DNA of 64,000 bases. Origin: Chondrilla cf. caribensis. Lineage: Eukaryota > Porifera > Demospongiae > Chondrillida > Chondrillidae. This document shows, piece by piece, positions 41,201-56,200 of this stretch (its first letter is position 1; every line of letters begins with the position of its first letter). The stretch is from assembly GCA_964020155.1 (NCBI GenBank), contig OZ026555.1, positions 2,990,795 to 3,054,794 on the forward strand. The letters run 5' to 3'. The notes under the pieces were generated by a model. It was given only the letters and a program-made list of their open reading frames with translations. It had not been told where the DNA came from and did no database searches. A program made the translations under genes and the position numbers.

Positions 41201-44200
41201 GTGTTCAGTTTAGCATGCTGCTGCTATTTGTAATAACCACCATGTACCTGTACATATCAACATATCTATTGTGTACAAGATCACAAGCGTGACACACATA
41301 CGTATTTAAATCACAAATTGTGACCAACCTTTGAGGTTATTTGTGCGGTCACATAGTCTGAGTCGAGAATATACGTATATGCATAGTATATTATACATGT
41401 ACAGTACATGTAGAGCTTGTACCCAGCACATCATTAAAGCTGAACTCAACACTGCTGTTACTGACTGTATCTCATATCTGTTTGCTGTACAAACATGTGA
41501 ATTAATACAAGTGTATTGTAATCATCGTTGTCACTTTAAACAAGGGGACTCTCCTCTGGCAAAGTGGTTTTACATCAAGAGCTTACAGAATGGATAAAAA
41601 TCAATAAATGTATTACTGTACAGTATACATGTATGTAATGAATGTACTGCATAGTAGTAGGTTTAATCATTGATGATGCTCCATTTGCATTGCATTGTTT
41701 GCAGAGATGCTTATAATGTAGCTTGTCTTGGTGTTACTGAAGAAGACTGGAAGATACTTGCTTTTGAAGCACTGGAAGTATGTACATATGTACAGTATGT
41801 CAATAGTATTCAATATACAGCAACCGTTCCAAAAAGTTGATTTTCTACACATACATATGCATGTATAGTAATATAGGATATGTACTCAATGTATGTCACT
41901 CTTCTTCCTATAGAATTTGGAATTTGACTTAGCAAAGAAGGTACACATGTGTGTTATGATACCTGTTTGTATTATACATGTTTATTGCAACTGTCCTGTA
42001 CTCTATCTGTGTTTACTAGTTCTCACCTGCAGTATGTACAGTACAACTGTGTTAACTCGTTTGTCTGTACCTGTGTTCTCCTCTTTGCATCTGTTCTCAC
42101 CTGTGTTTGCCAATGCTCACCTACATATGTGCGTATATACATGTACATACGTACCTGTGTTCCCCTGTTTCACCTGTGCCTGTATTCACGTCTGCTTACT
42201 TGTGGCTGTCTTCAACCCTGTTAACTTGTGTTCACGTTTTCTCACCTGTGACTGTGTTCACTTGTGCACGTTATTCACATGTACATACGTATGAATCTGT
42301 GTTCATGTTTTCTTGGGTTCACCTGTGACTTGGTACAAGCATAATAATTATGCTTCTGTAAATTGAGTATTACATGTATCAGTGTTAGTCAAGCATAATG
42401 TTAACATAATTGGAGTAAGCGTTTTAAGCGTAAATATTGAGCAATTTTCATAGTTTAAGAATAGCTTGCTTGTTCCCGTTGTTTGTTTCAAAACATCTAC
42501 AAATCCTACGTATGAGGTAGCCATATTGATGTCCCATTACACTAACAACTTGAGTGATTTCCTGCTGTACATGACCTGTCAGTGTCTTCTTGAATGGTAC
42601 TAGAGGTTTTGAGAGGGTGTATTATGAGAATAATAATAATAATTTTATGCTAAAATACTGGTGTGAAGTATAAAATGGTCCAAATGTTGTTATAGCATAC
42701 CAAAGCCTAATTGTTACTTCTCTTGTCTTATTTATATACACCATTGTTCACATCTTTACTAACACAGCTTCCTGTGGATAATAATGTAAACATCCTTAGG
42801 AAGTCCTATTACAGCCACTGTTGTGTTTGCCATGGTCAATACAGTCTAACCTCTCTTGAACAGTACTATTTGTAATGACAGTCTCTTCAAAACAGCATAC
42901 GTACATATCTTTTGCGAGTACAATGTATCCACACACACAGCAATTGTATTGGTTACAAGAATAAGTTACTGACTGGTCATAACAGCAGAATAAGAGAGGA
43001 ACCACGAGTTATAGGTTGTGATGAGGTCTAACAGCTTTGGTTACTTTATCTTCTCCTTGAACTTCAAAGTGAACACCAATACTGTTTTCTTCTATGTTCA
43101 CCTGTGTTCAAATGCACCTGTTACCATCTGTATGTTTGTATGTTATCATCAGCTGTGTAGTCCTAGGTGATGGTGCTCTCCTATTTTATGCATACATTGT
43201 ATTTTACTTACAATGTCTTCAAATGGTGTTTATCACCAACTTCCACATACGTATGTGAATATTTTTGGCTTATTTTGCTAGGCATTCATCAAACTCAAGC
43301 TTTTGCCATACCTGGAGCTAATTCAAACCATAATGGTATGTATTGTGTGTGTCCCTGTATGAACTGTATTTCACACATGCACATACAGTAGTTACATGTC
43401 ATGTACCTATACAGTGTGTACAGATTTCAGTACAAGCTTTATCTTGTATTTTCTGTAAATATCTGGCAGGACAAGAGGAAGAGAGGAGAAGGGAATGACA
43501 AAGCTTTCCTTGCTGACATCAAAGCTCATCAGGTACATAACAGTGACTGGTGGCGAGCTGTTTACATGCTTGGCTATTGGGAGTAAAACAAATGTAATGT
43601 ATATGTTCATATATTATGTACGTATGTACGTATATGTACTATACATGCAATCATAATATTATTGTGATAGTATTATATACAACTCGATAGTATCATGTAC
43701 TATGACACAGCTATTGTATGTTCCGTGTACATATGTATGTATGTATGCAGACATAATAATATTATATACTGTATAATATGTAATTGATAGTCATCATGAA
43801 TATCATTATTGTCTCTAGGGCTCATATTCAGAAGCTGCTAAGCTTTATAAAGAAGTTAATGAAGCCTATAAGGTGAGATATCCATTTGTGGTGGATATGT
43901 ACCTTTGTATATATGTGTGTATAGTGTGTAACACGCACAATGATGACATGTGTACACATGTGCTATGAATTACCGTATAGTGGGAAAATTTTGAATATAA
44001 GAAGAATATGTGTGAATTATTAACAATGAAAATATCGAACACCAACGTGAAACATCAACACACAAATCTCAAAGTGCTTGTTAGAGCGTGAAATTGTGAA
44101 AATTTCCTCCCTATACGGTATGACTCCATTTTGAAAAGCGATGAAACTGATTCTAGAATGTCACAAGCATCAAGACCAAAAAATATGAATAATGACTACA

Positions 44201-47200
44201 ATGATGTGTTCATGTACATATTATAGCTATGTAAATACCAGCAAACAGCTCATTTCAAAACAGGTTGTACGTACATTCATATGTTTATGTGTTTCTTAAT
44301 TTTACTTATTCTCACTCTGAAAGTGATACGTATCTCTGAATTTACTCTGATTATAGGCAGTTGACATGTTTACTGATTTGAGGAGGTTTGACATGGCCAA
44401 GGTATGAACATTGAAATGTAGTATGTGCCTGTGTGATAGATATCCTGTGAATACTGTTCATACCCTACACACACACACACACTTCTTCTTCTATACACCT
44501 TGTCCACTACTGGACGTTGGGTTGGAAAACCCACTCTCCTCATCCAACAGCATTTCACCTTCACCGGTCAAATGTGTCTCAGTTACAGCGAGAATAGAGA
44601 GCCTGTACCTTTCTTTTCTTCTGCTAGATGTTCAGTTTTCCCAAGACCACGAAGCGTACGCACATTCCAAGTACCAAACCTTTGTACTTCCCGACTGCTC
44701 AATAATCTGTTTTGGACTTCCCTGCGCTTTGGCCTCTTTGATAATTCCATCTGATTTTCTTCTTTCCTCCCTTTGTTCCGCTCGTTCGCTGTGGCGGTCT
44801 GGTGGTTTGTGATCTTCCGTCTCCTGTCTTCCTTTCGTCTACACACGGCTCTTCTCGTCGAGATCCCGTCTTAGAAGCCTTTACCTTTGCGGGTGAGGTG
44901 GCTGGCCTCACGCCAGGTCCTATACGTGTATCCCGAGTGCAGGCACGGGTCCGAGAGTTCCTCAGATAGTAGCGAGAGGCCGTTGGGGATGCTTCCCTCT
45001 TCCGCCCATCAGCTGTTGGGGAGACGCCTCCCTCATCCGCCTGTCGAAGTCTCGCCAACCCCGAGTCAGGCAGTGAGGTCGCCTGACATACCGGTGTGAT
45101 GTTATTTTGCCTTGCTCCAAGGTCTGTCGAGACTGCGCCTCTCCTTTGGCTCCTCCATAGCGCCTTGGGTTCTTCACGCCTCGGTCGACCTGTCATTTTC
45201 CTTGCGCTCCCCCAGCAATCTTCCGAGAAACGGGTCCCAGCGTCCTACTAGTGTCAATCCTGGACTACACTCCGCTGTTTGTTCTCTTTCTATTGCATAG
45301 GGCTACCTTTGGAAACATTTTCCACACATTCGTTTGCTCACATCCGCCATTTTTTTCGCCCCACACACATCAGCTGGGGGTGCAAACAGCTGATGAGGAG
45401 GGTGAAAGCTATACCAAAATTAATGATGGGTCTCTGGTTCATATCCTTGCAGCCATTTGATACCTAGTATCCTTGCAAAGGAGTTGGTTGGATTCTATTC
45501 AACAGCCTCCTCTTTATCTGTCTCAGTACAAAGCTTTGTCATGAACCTGGAGTTATTGGGTCAACATTTTTATGTTAGCACTTGTTTATTGATCATTTAT
45601 GAGTTATGTTTAATTTTACTTTTCTGTAGGATTATATGGATGCATCAAATGTCAAATCTTTGGAATTACTGAAGAAACAAGCTGATTGGTGTCTAGCTAT
45701 GAATGACCCAAAGTCTGCGTGGTACGTATGTGTACGTATGTACATTTTATGTGTAGTAAATTAGTACCATTCTAGTTTCATCTTGAGCCTAATGATCATA
45801 ATCCTCTCTCTTGGAAGAGGTGTGAAATGTGCTAATTTATTCAACATAATGTTTGCGGAATATTAACCGTATTTTCTGTAATAATTTGTTGTGATACTGA
45901 AGACATGTTTTTATTATGTACATGTTGTCTATGCATACCTCTGACTGTAGTGATATGTATATTGCTGCTGGAGAGTTGTTGAAGGCTACTGATATAATGA
46001 TTGATAATGGATGGATTGACCAGTGAGTAGTATTGATGTGGATACTGTGCATGTGGATTAGGTTGCAATTAGGAGTAAGCAGAGTAGGACTGGTTAAGGA
46101 CTTACATGTACTGTACTTGTATGTGTACTCAAACCATTGTGCCTAAGGGAGATAGCAGTAGCTGCAAGTACCTTTGCTACATGTACGTAAGGTAGCCTCT
46201 ACAGATGGTATGTTAGAATGTTACAGTGTGTAAATACGTACATACAATATACATATGTACATATTATGATGTTACTTTGTATGTACAACATGATGTACTT
46301 TACTATAAATGTTCGGAGCAGTGTTGTTGATTTTGATAATAGACAGCGAATCACGAATTAACTGTATTGCACAAATAATAGATTCTATGAACATGTAATT
46401 AAGTATTCAGCAATGTAGGTACAGTGTTTACACATAGTCTGGCGTAGCCGACCCTTGATTCGCCATTTTATTTTGTTGGGGCAGAGAAAGGGTCTGGTCT
46501 GGTCTGGAACCTATTTCTGTACCGGGAGGCGGAGTCGACGATGACAAATCGTAAATTTATCGCACATTATCGCATATTCTAAGGGGGTATTTTCACTCAT
46601 GCACAACGGTTGGCGAAGGATGCGTTGTCTTCGGCAGAGTCCTGTTGGCTTTGCGCAGCAATTACAATTCCAAAATATAGAAGAATTTTGAATTCTGAAG
46701 CAAACAGCCATATGTTTTTGAGATTTGTTGCAAAAGGGAGACCGCTACCCCCCGATTTGACACTGAGAGATAAATAGAGCCGACCGAATTTACGTAAACG
46801 GGTGGTTTTCACGGATTTAGACAGTCAACGATAGCCAAACTACACTTCTATACTGGAAATGAGCCATCATTAGTCATTCACGTTTTTATGCATCTAAAAG
46901 GCGTTCTGTAATCTGATTGGGCGCACGAATTCCTGCGCCGTGGCACAGAAATAGGTTCCAGACCAGACCAGAACCTTTCTCCGCCCCAACAAAATAAAAT
47001 GGCGGATCAAGGGTCGGCTACGCCAGACTAGTTTACACATAGGTTATATCATAGATACTCCAACACCTATGGTTATATCACCTTAGGAAGGATACATTTG
47101 CAGTGTTTCCTCCTTAAACGTAGAGGTCGCTTTCTTAAACGCCGACCAGCGAATCCGGAGTTTTGATCGAGTATAAAAATATTTCTCGAATGTGACCACC

Positions 47201-50200
47201 CCAGTCACATTCGAGAAATATTTATAGGCGCGCAATTCGAAAGCCAAATAGAGGAGCACTCAAAGGAGAATGTCTTCATTTGCCTCAAAAATGCACTATT
47301 TTTACTCTAAACAAATAAATAAAGGAAAAGAAGCAACACATAACACTTCAGTCCAGATTGGTTTGGTATTTCATTCGAGCAAAATGGTAAGAAAAACTTC
47401 GATCTTCTACTCCGTAGAGACATAAATCGATACGGGAAACCCCATATACTTCATCCAAAGTCAATTGCAGCAGATTTCTGTCCGATACATACTTCATTTT
47501 AGATAAAGCGGGTTCCTTCCACGGTTTAGGCACAAGTAAACTAGCTCTTTCGAATATTTCGACGGATAAAATGCTAAATAAAAGCTCCATCGCAGCTTAT
47601 CTTCCGAATAAGGTGTCCAGAATACTTCATAAGCCGTAATGTGCTCATTGTAGAGAGATCTGGTGCCGAATTTTCGCTTGCCCGGCGAAATCTCGAAGAA
47701 ACCCGCTGAAAAACTCGTTACATTTATACGAGTAATAGTTACTATGTGTTGCTTTCCTTTAGTGTATTGATTTTGGAACGTATGTACGTTTTGTGTAGTG
47801 TTTACTGCTAATGTAACGGTATAAATCGTTAGACATTCCTGACTGCGCATTGTATCCGTCAGCCATTTTGTTCCGTTTCCCTCCGGTTACGTTTACCACC
47901 CTCCCTTATATACGCGACCTCTACGTTTAAAAGTGATGTTAATAGCAGGTGTCCTGATTAGCCACTCGCTGACCTTTTGATAGCTAATAAGCAATCAATT
48001 GTCACACCTGGGGATCTCAGGGATACATACACAGCATGTATATCCCTGTCAGTCTCTTCAATGTTGCCACCAGTCAGGATACCTACGTATTTATATGTAT
48101 CACAGTATGCACATGTGATGTGTACAGTAGTACATGTTGTATGTTGGTGACCAGGGAATTTAGGTGAATTGCAATTGCAATGAGTAGGCACAATTACATG
48201 TAACATGTTCTATCATGTCGTGTGTGTTCATGGATAGTGTCCATGTATAGTGTTCTATTATGAAGATGTCTTTTTCTGCATATCTATTCTCACCTTTTGT
48301 TTCAGTGGTTTGATAGTCATTTTAAGATCAATGTACTTGTTACTGTGTTAGGCTCAATAACTTCTGGTTTCTTCCTCCATGTATGAAGGCTCCTCCATAT
48401 GGTTAGAAATCCTTCTAACAGTAGTCCTGGATTACTGAGTCACTGTGCCAGGTTGTTTGAGAATGTAGGGCAGGTGAGTGTGATTGTGTACTTGTTTTCT
48501 GTAGAGTTGCATTGGAGATTACGAATGATGATATTTCGTGATTGACCATGTACCTATGCACTGTAGATTACATGTACATACGTACATACTCTACATACAT
48601 ACATGCATACGTACATGCATATGTACTGTATGATGGTATGTACGTATTAAGGATATACTATATATTGTAATTTTTGCGTGTACATGCCATGCATATGCTA
48701 CTGCCACAGAATTGTCAGTGTGCATTAGTACGTACATGTATATTGATGTAATATTTTGTATGTATTTCTATCACAGTATATGAATGTGCTACCCTTCCTG
48801 TATATACGTATGTATGCAATCACCTTTTTTCAGTTGGCATTTGCAGCAGAACTTTTGGAAAAATTGGGAGATTGGGAAAAATTAGTGAAAGTTTATGTCA
48901 ATGCTCAACAATGGGAACAGGTTGGTCTTGCATGCCCCTATGTGTGGTATGTATATATTCTGTAGTTCTGAGCAGCATGCAAGCAACGGTATGATTTCAA
49001 ACATATGTAAATGACACTTTGAAAGTACACATTGTGTGTACTGTATAGTATAATAGTTGTATCCCTCCTGGGTTGGCTACAGCAGAGATATAGACAATTT
49101 TCTCAACTTCTCATACTGTACCCTCGTTATCAGATAAGAAGGAGCAGTATGAGAAGTCAATCAGAGACAAAAGTGTCTGTCTGTACTGTAGCACATCTGG
49201 GAGGGATACAGTAGTGTGTCATGGTTCCCCAGTTAAAATGAGATTTCTGATACTGATACTGATGGCAGTACTTACATAAATGTCTATGCAGTGTTGTGTT
49301 TTATACTACTCGATACCATAGTATTGCTCGTGTATTGAGTTCATTGCTGTGACAGAAGTGTGAATTAATGAGCTTTGTTAGGTTATTGATTACTTGTTAA
49401 GGATAATCACCATGGCCTGGGCAATATCAAAGGAAACAGGCTTACATCATGGATATAAGCCCACTTTTCTTGGATCCACACGTACGTCTTCTGCCGACAC
49501 ACCACGGTACATATATGTACTACGTACTACGTATGTGCATATGATATATTATATGTAATAGTGAATACAGAAGTACTATGCGCAAAAAAGAAAGTTTCAA
49601 TTATACAACCCTGTTTGAAAATTAAGGTTATAATGCCTATACCTGTCATAGTGGCTGTGAATATACGTATTTACTATAGTCGCCTGTGTGTAATTCCTGA
49701 GCACCTATCATATTATTCCAAACAGTTTGCCTGTGTAACTACTGTTTTGATTTTGTAGGCTTTCAGTTTCTTGGGAGACCATCCTGAACTGAAGGTAAGC
49801 TACCACCTTGCTTCAGAGCTACTATGATAAATGTATGCATGTTTCTTCATCCATGTGTATCACAAGTATGTAGGTGTGTACTTGGCAACAGCTCATTGAT
49901 ATGAGAGTAATCAGCCACCATACTGAATGTAGTGTCTATAATACATGTTTGTTTGTTTCCATGTTTGCATTTCAATCAAAAACACAGGACAGAATGCCAC
50001 CAAACGCTAAGCAAATACAATCGAGGTACTGGAAAGTGTCCTCCCTGAGTGGAAAGCAACCGTCATACTATTGTCTTGAGGCTGAGTGCCTTTTTCAATC
50101 ACCACTCCCTTGTCTTTTGTTTCCTGGAACTGTCAAAATAGTGGATCTGCATGAGTGTATGATGAAATTTTGCCGATTATATGATATACATCGTCATTGT

Positions 50201-53142
50201 TATCGTAATAGTCCATAATCAGTGATGTCGGCAGGGACCCGATTGATAAAACGGACATGATAATCATTAGTTCTAATGACTTCAAGCCAATCCAACAACT
50301 TTACACTGTGTTGCCCACCCCTTTCATGGGCTAGTCAGCTGGTTTGTAGATATGTATGCCTTCATAATAGATATACGTACCGTGGCATAACACCATGAAT
50401 TCACATTCACATACGTATGTATGTACATTTATACATATGTATTCGCTGCTTTTTCACCTAATACTGATCTCTGTAAATACAGGATAGAGTGTATTTTCCT
50501 TATGCAATGTGGTTGCTGGAGAATGACCGTTTCAATGAAGCACAAGAAGGTACGCTTGTATGTAATGTAAATCACAAATTTCATGTTTAATGTTCTTATA
50601 AACGTCTGTGTAGCTTTAAGCCAAGCAGGGAAGCAGCATGAAGCTATTGGTATCCTGGAGCAACTTGCCAATAATGCTGTGTTGGAAGACAGGTATGTAT
50701 GTACATGTATACGTATAATATGCAGTCTTATTGTATCACTCACACAGCCATACTACGCATATAGACATTCACATACATTGTTACTACTAGCTGAATTACC
50801 CGTCCTACGGGCGTATTTGTCCGTAAACGTGTCATGGAAATGGCGCCTTTCAAGTACGGCGAATAGTACGGTTTCGTTCGAATTCTAGAAAAAAGGCCTA
50901 AAATGAAATGCTAACCCCCTTAGGACACTCCACGGGTGTCGCTGAGGAGGATTGGAGAGTTTGACGTCGATCGCATGCAAAATGAAGGAGGAGTTTGCGA
51001 ACAAACAAACAGAGAATCCTTGCATTATAGTAGGATGTATGTACATATGTGGATGTCTGTATAATATCTTTGGTATAGTTGTGTGGGCTGATTAAAGAGA
51101 ACTGTGTAAATATCCTTGCCGTTAGCACACTTACTGTATTGCTTGACTACTTGAAACTATATGAAAAGGTTTATAGAGAATTGCTACGAAGAATACCCCC
51201 AGCAATAAGAATATAGCCTTAAAACAAGCATTCTACATACGTACGTAGATACACCGTACAAATTTCAAGGTAAGTGTGGTATCTTATTACTGAAGGCCAG
51301 CCAGTTGTACTGCAAACCAGACAAACTCACAGCAGAGAAATGGTATGCATATACTCTTCCTACTTATCTTTTATTTAAAATGATAAAGTACTGTGATTTT
51401 CAAGAGAAATAAATGATTCAATCGCAAAAGTATGTACATACTAGGAACTTCCCACAACATAGCAGCGTAGGTAGCAATTGAAGCACGCACCTCTCAGCTG
51501 GCTGCAGCACATACCTGCATAGTGCATGTACATACAGAATTTCTTTTGGCTCAAGATTCAAAACACTGGGGCTGTAATAGCAAATTGTAATCAATGATTG
51601 GAAGTTCCAGTATGTATGTACGTACGTATGTACTGTATGTACAGTATATCCAATGCAATATATCTAACAGTATGGCAGCTATAGCATGTTTAGAATGCAT
51701 TCAATACAATGTATATTTAGTGTTGTTGTTGATGTCTCCATTGTCCTTGGATAGGTACGATGATGCAGCTTATTACAATTGGCTTTTAGCTACATCTCAT
51801 AAGACCTATGGTGCCAATGGTAAGTATTTTGTTGTTGGGACTTTATCCCGATGCATCCAATATGTTTTAGTTCTAGCTTTGTACAATATGTGTGTTACAA
51901 CAGTGACATGGTTAGCTATCCAAATGTGTTAATTTGCTCTAAATATTCTAGCTACATAAATTGTTGTAGTGTGCTGTTATGTATGTAAAATTCAATCCGA
52001 GATCAATTACTGACTGTGTTCAAATTGAGCATAATAATATTTCTTGGATTGAGATATGGACAATTAATTTCATGAAATGTGTTTAGATTAAAGGACTCTG
52101 TTGTAGAAACAATATCTATACAATATGAACTAGAATGTACATTAATAAACCCTTTCAGAAGCACTAAATTCCATTGTTTGCCATGAATGATTTGTAGGTG
52201 ATGATCAAAGTGCATGTGTGGAGAAGTTTTGGGTCTGTCTGGAGAGTTCCGTCATGTACTACGCTTATAGTGGGATTCACAAATCTATGGTGAGTTATGA
52301 TGTGAATGGAATCGCTTTGTTGGAAGCTTTCATGGTGTCCTGTAAAGAGGTGTTTTTGTAGTGACATGTGTTTTTGCAACAAGCGTTTCTAGAGCATCCT
52401 CCACTGTAGGAGCAACCTTTCACTTCACATCTTCCCGAAGCGCTGTTCAACATGGGGCGGTTCCTCTACCATAAGTTGCTCAAACATACTCCTCCTGGTA
52501 TATCCAAAGTGTATCCAATCTCTGCATTCGAAAGTAACTTCACAGTGTGAAACAGTAGAAATAGAACCACAAGTAGCATATACGGGCTGTTTCACAAAAT
52601 TTACATGTATAGCACATTTTCCTCAATGTCTGTTAGCTACACTTTGATGACTTTAGCCAGACAAAGTAGACAACTCGGAGCATACAAGTTGGCAAGGCAT
52701 GCCTATGAGAAGTTACAAGTGAGTATGCTTGCTCCAGCCCTATTATACAGGTGGAGGTTACAGCTAGAGAATCTTTCTTGAACTAGAAAACCTTTACCTA
52801 TGTGTCTGTATTGTAATCAGCACACAAGCAATTTTGTAAAAAAAATCAAAACAGTTCTGTGAAGTAAAATTGTTGATAATAATATAGGGGAATTTAAATA
52901 CAGAGAATAAAAACGTAGGAAATGACAGAATAACTAGAGCATGCACAGTAACTATGCATGCAGAAGTATGGTAAGCATCATAATGAAATTTGTGTGGAAA
53001 TGAGGTGCTTGTACACAGTGTGTATCTGCTTTGTAGAGTTTCATAATACCTCAGAAGTTTCAGGATCAAGTGGAGATGGGAAGTGTCACTATTCGAGCAA
53101 AACCTTTTGAAGATAAAGAGGTATGTACTATGCTAATGGATT

Positions 53143-53215
<73 letters not shown>

Positions 53216-56200
53216 TACAAGTTCAATTCAATTGCTACAGTATTAGTATAATATTTGTATGAATGTAGGTATGTATGTGTCATGTTAACTTGATGATACC
53301 TTTCTTTTGCTAAATGCAAGAGACCGTGGCTTTTTATTCTCAAACTGAGAAGTGTATCATTCTTATGCAAGCTGCTTTGACTTATCATTAATTGTATATG
53401 TTATTGATTTATGGATAACAATAGCTTTCAATAATACCATGAATTTGTCAATTTATATGCCTCCATATTACCCACTGTTGCTGGTACCTGTACCTCCTCC
53501 ATGTTAGGAGTTCCTACCTGTGTGTTACAGATGCTCTGCGGCCAATCCTCTCCTGAATAGTAGTGGGCTTGAATGCACTAATTGTCAGCACCCATTTGTG
53601 TTCTCTTTTGTGTCTTTTGGTGAGTTACTTTGGACACAGATGAATCAAAGTTTATTTCTTGTGGTTTAACCACGTGTAAAACAAACCTACCGTACATTAC
53701 TTGAGGACTGGACTTCAGGTCACTGTTTAACGATGCATGTCTGAAGAAAATACATGGTGTGCTTTTCTTTCAGTACAGTACCACGTAGTTTGTGTGCATA
53801 CCAGTGACGAAGGCAGCAGTCAGCTGCCGAAACGTTTGGTACAATAAAATTTCTATGGCTAGAGATTTCCATTGAACTACGTATCTACTATAATAATTGT
53901 TAGTTATACATATATTCTACCCCAAAACAAGCAGAACTTTGAACCTTGTGTTTCTTTTCTAGTGTTGATGTTTATTGCATTTTCTGTGTTTAACATTCCG
54001 AGGCATTTCTTTTTCCAACCTGCCCCCACAGAAATTCTACCTGTTGTCCAGTTTGTTCTTGAAGATGGAATAAGGTTAATTTATGATCTTTTGTCATGAC
54101 ATGTCACTAAACTACATATTATGAAGGGTCATTTTCTTAGTAATAGTTGCTGTATAACCATGTTATGAAAACAATGTTACCTGTATGGTCTTCATATTTG
54201 GATTAAAACAGATTTATCATACAATCTTCATGTTTGCATTTAATCAGGTATAAGCTCTTGTTTTCTGGAACCATGGTTATCTAAGTATTAGTTTCGTTCT
54301 GATGCATGTTCAGTAATTCATCAAAAAGTGACTGCACTGTATATAGCTGTTATCCCAGTCCACGTAGCTAGCTTGTGTCATGGGATGATTCGTTTGTTAT
54401 TGTAGCCACAGATACTAAGTATGCTTGTATCAATGTAGCAGTATTGTCCATTATTACTGAATTTGTTATGTTGCGAGTGACAGAAAATCAATATGATCAG
54501 TTCACGGGAGGTGTGCTGCATAGTTGAACTCTTGAATGAATCTGTGTTGCATTGCTAATTGCAAGTGTGTGTTGTACAGAGTTTATGAACTACTTTTCCC
54601 TTTGATTCACGCGCACACCAGACCGATAGCTGTGGTCCAGCAGATAGGTGTTTATTTATATTGCAGTGGTGGAGCCTTTGAAGTACGTACGTATACCCAA
54701 CAATGCTCCTGTACATGTTTAGCTCTGTCATGGTAGTGTGTACTATAATGTATGTACATATGCTGGTAGATACTTTGTCACTAGTCCCAGTTACACAAGA
54801 ATGCTATAGCTGCGCATTATCCAAATTGCTAAAGTTGAAACCAGTTGAATGTGTTGACATGTTAAAATTGTTAAGGTGATTATGTAATTAATTCAGATTA
54901 AACAAATTGAGGTGGTTCTGATACCAGCTTAAAATTGATTTAGCACTCTAGTGCAGCTGTTACAATAAACGTATGCTGCTGAAACTGTGAATAATGTCCG
55001 AAGGGATCCTAGGGAGTGTGTGTGCTATCTGTCCTGCTAGCTACCATGTAATTCACTGCTACACTGGCTCTCAAACATATTGCATGCTGTATTAATATTG
55101 TATATAGACAGAATGGCACTAGCCTGTGTCAAGATTTAGCCTCTATGGTATGTGGGGTACATGGCCTTTTACACATGGTCAACCTGTGACTCACTAGTGT
55201 ACCTCCTTCATGATTTCTGAACTACTCATTACAGTGATGATGAAGCTGAAAGATTGATTTACATGGAGCCTCCTATAGTATCCAAACGAAATACTCAGGA
55301 TATCAACGCAGGTACAGTATGTACGTATGTGTGAAATGTTGGTCACATTTATCGGAGAGTAAAATTAGCACACCCTCCATTATCCACCAGAAATCAAGGA
55401 TTGTCTTCAATAGTGTAGTAAACATAGTGAACTTACGTTGAAGATGATCTTATTGGCATACAGTAAATTTTTGTACATACTTTGTCTTTATAGATATGTG
55501 TTGTTTTCAATTTGATATTATTTGTAAACACAGATACACAAACTCTCACGTTGGATGAACCAGATGATGTGGTTGATTCTTTCACGGAAAAGTTGATGGC
55601 ATTTGAGGTATTTATTGAACCATATTATGCAGCCCACTTTGCTTTGTATGTACCTTGAAGGGTACACCAAATTTGTAGTTTTCATCATTGTAGTGTACAT
55701 GTCTGCATTTGACGATACAGATAGAGGATTCACATGAAATCAGCAGGAGTGTACATGAAGCTGCTTTTATGTTCCCATCTCTGCTAATCAATCTTGGAAC
55801 CTTCAATGCTGTTGCACTTGTCTTTGCACCTCTTTTGTTATGCATTTTCAATGCTGAGGGTCAGTCTGGTGCCTGGGAAGGTCTGGCTAGCCGGAGGTGT
55901 AAACTATTTGTAATGTTTGCTCAGGAAAATGCAGCCTCCTTTTCCACCTTTTTAAACTAACCCCATACGTATGTGATAAACAAATAATTTCAATGGATGG
56001 GAAGTCCATCAATTCATCAATACTAAGTCACAGCTGGACTGCAATGGCTGTATTGGGCTGAAAATACATACACGTACAAACAATATTATAGCTATTGTCA
56101 ATATTTTTGTACATTACCATGCATATGTACATGCTTCCACATAGGCTGGAAATTGCTATACACCAGTGAAAGTGGACAGAAAAGCTTTGGAGCATTTGCA

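Larger units (their letters stand above)
41701..52730 (+). other. IFT122: IFT122 helical (TPR-like) region
   Basis: Alpha-helical exons are read in order: 41701-41778 ([20 protein letters not shown]), 41914-41940, 43283-43336 ([10 protein letters not shown]), 43470-43532, 43820-43873, 44358-44402, about 45630-45721, 45950-46022, about 48390-48475 ([11 protein letters not shown]), 48834-48920 ([20 protein letters not shown]), about 49759-49794, 50484-50551, 50613-50692, 51755-51820, 52198-52290, about 52409-52508 and 52642-52720 ([20 protein letters not shown]). The region is the solenoid that contacts other IFT-A subunits. Confidence 0.85.

Noticed and set aside
41917..42328. Cys/Thr-rich frames after an IFT122 exon
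   Set aside because: Degenerate CACCTGTGTTC-type repeats in an intron read through in all frames. There is no domain, and the GTACAC donor at the exon end explains the start.
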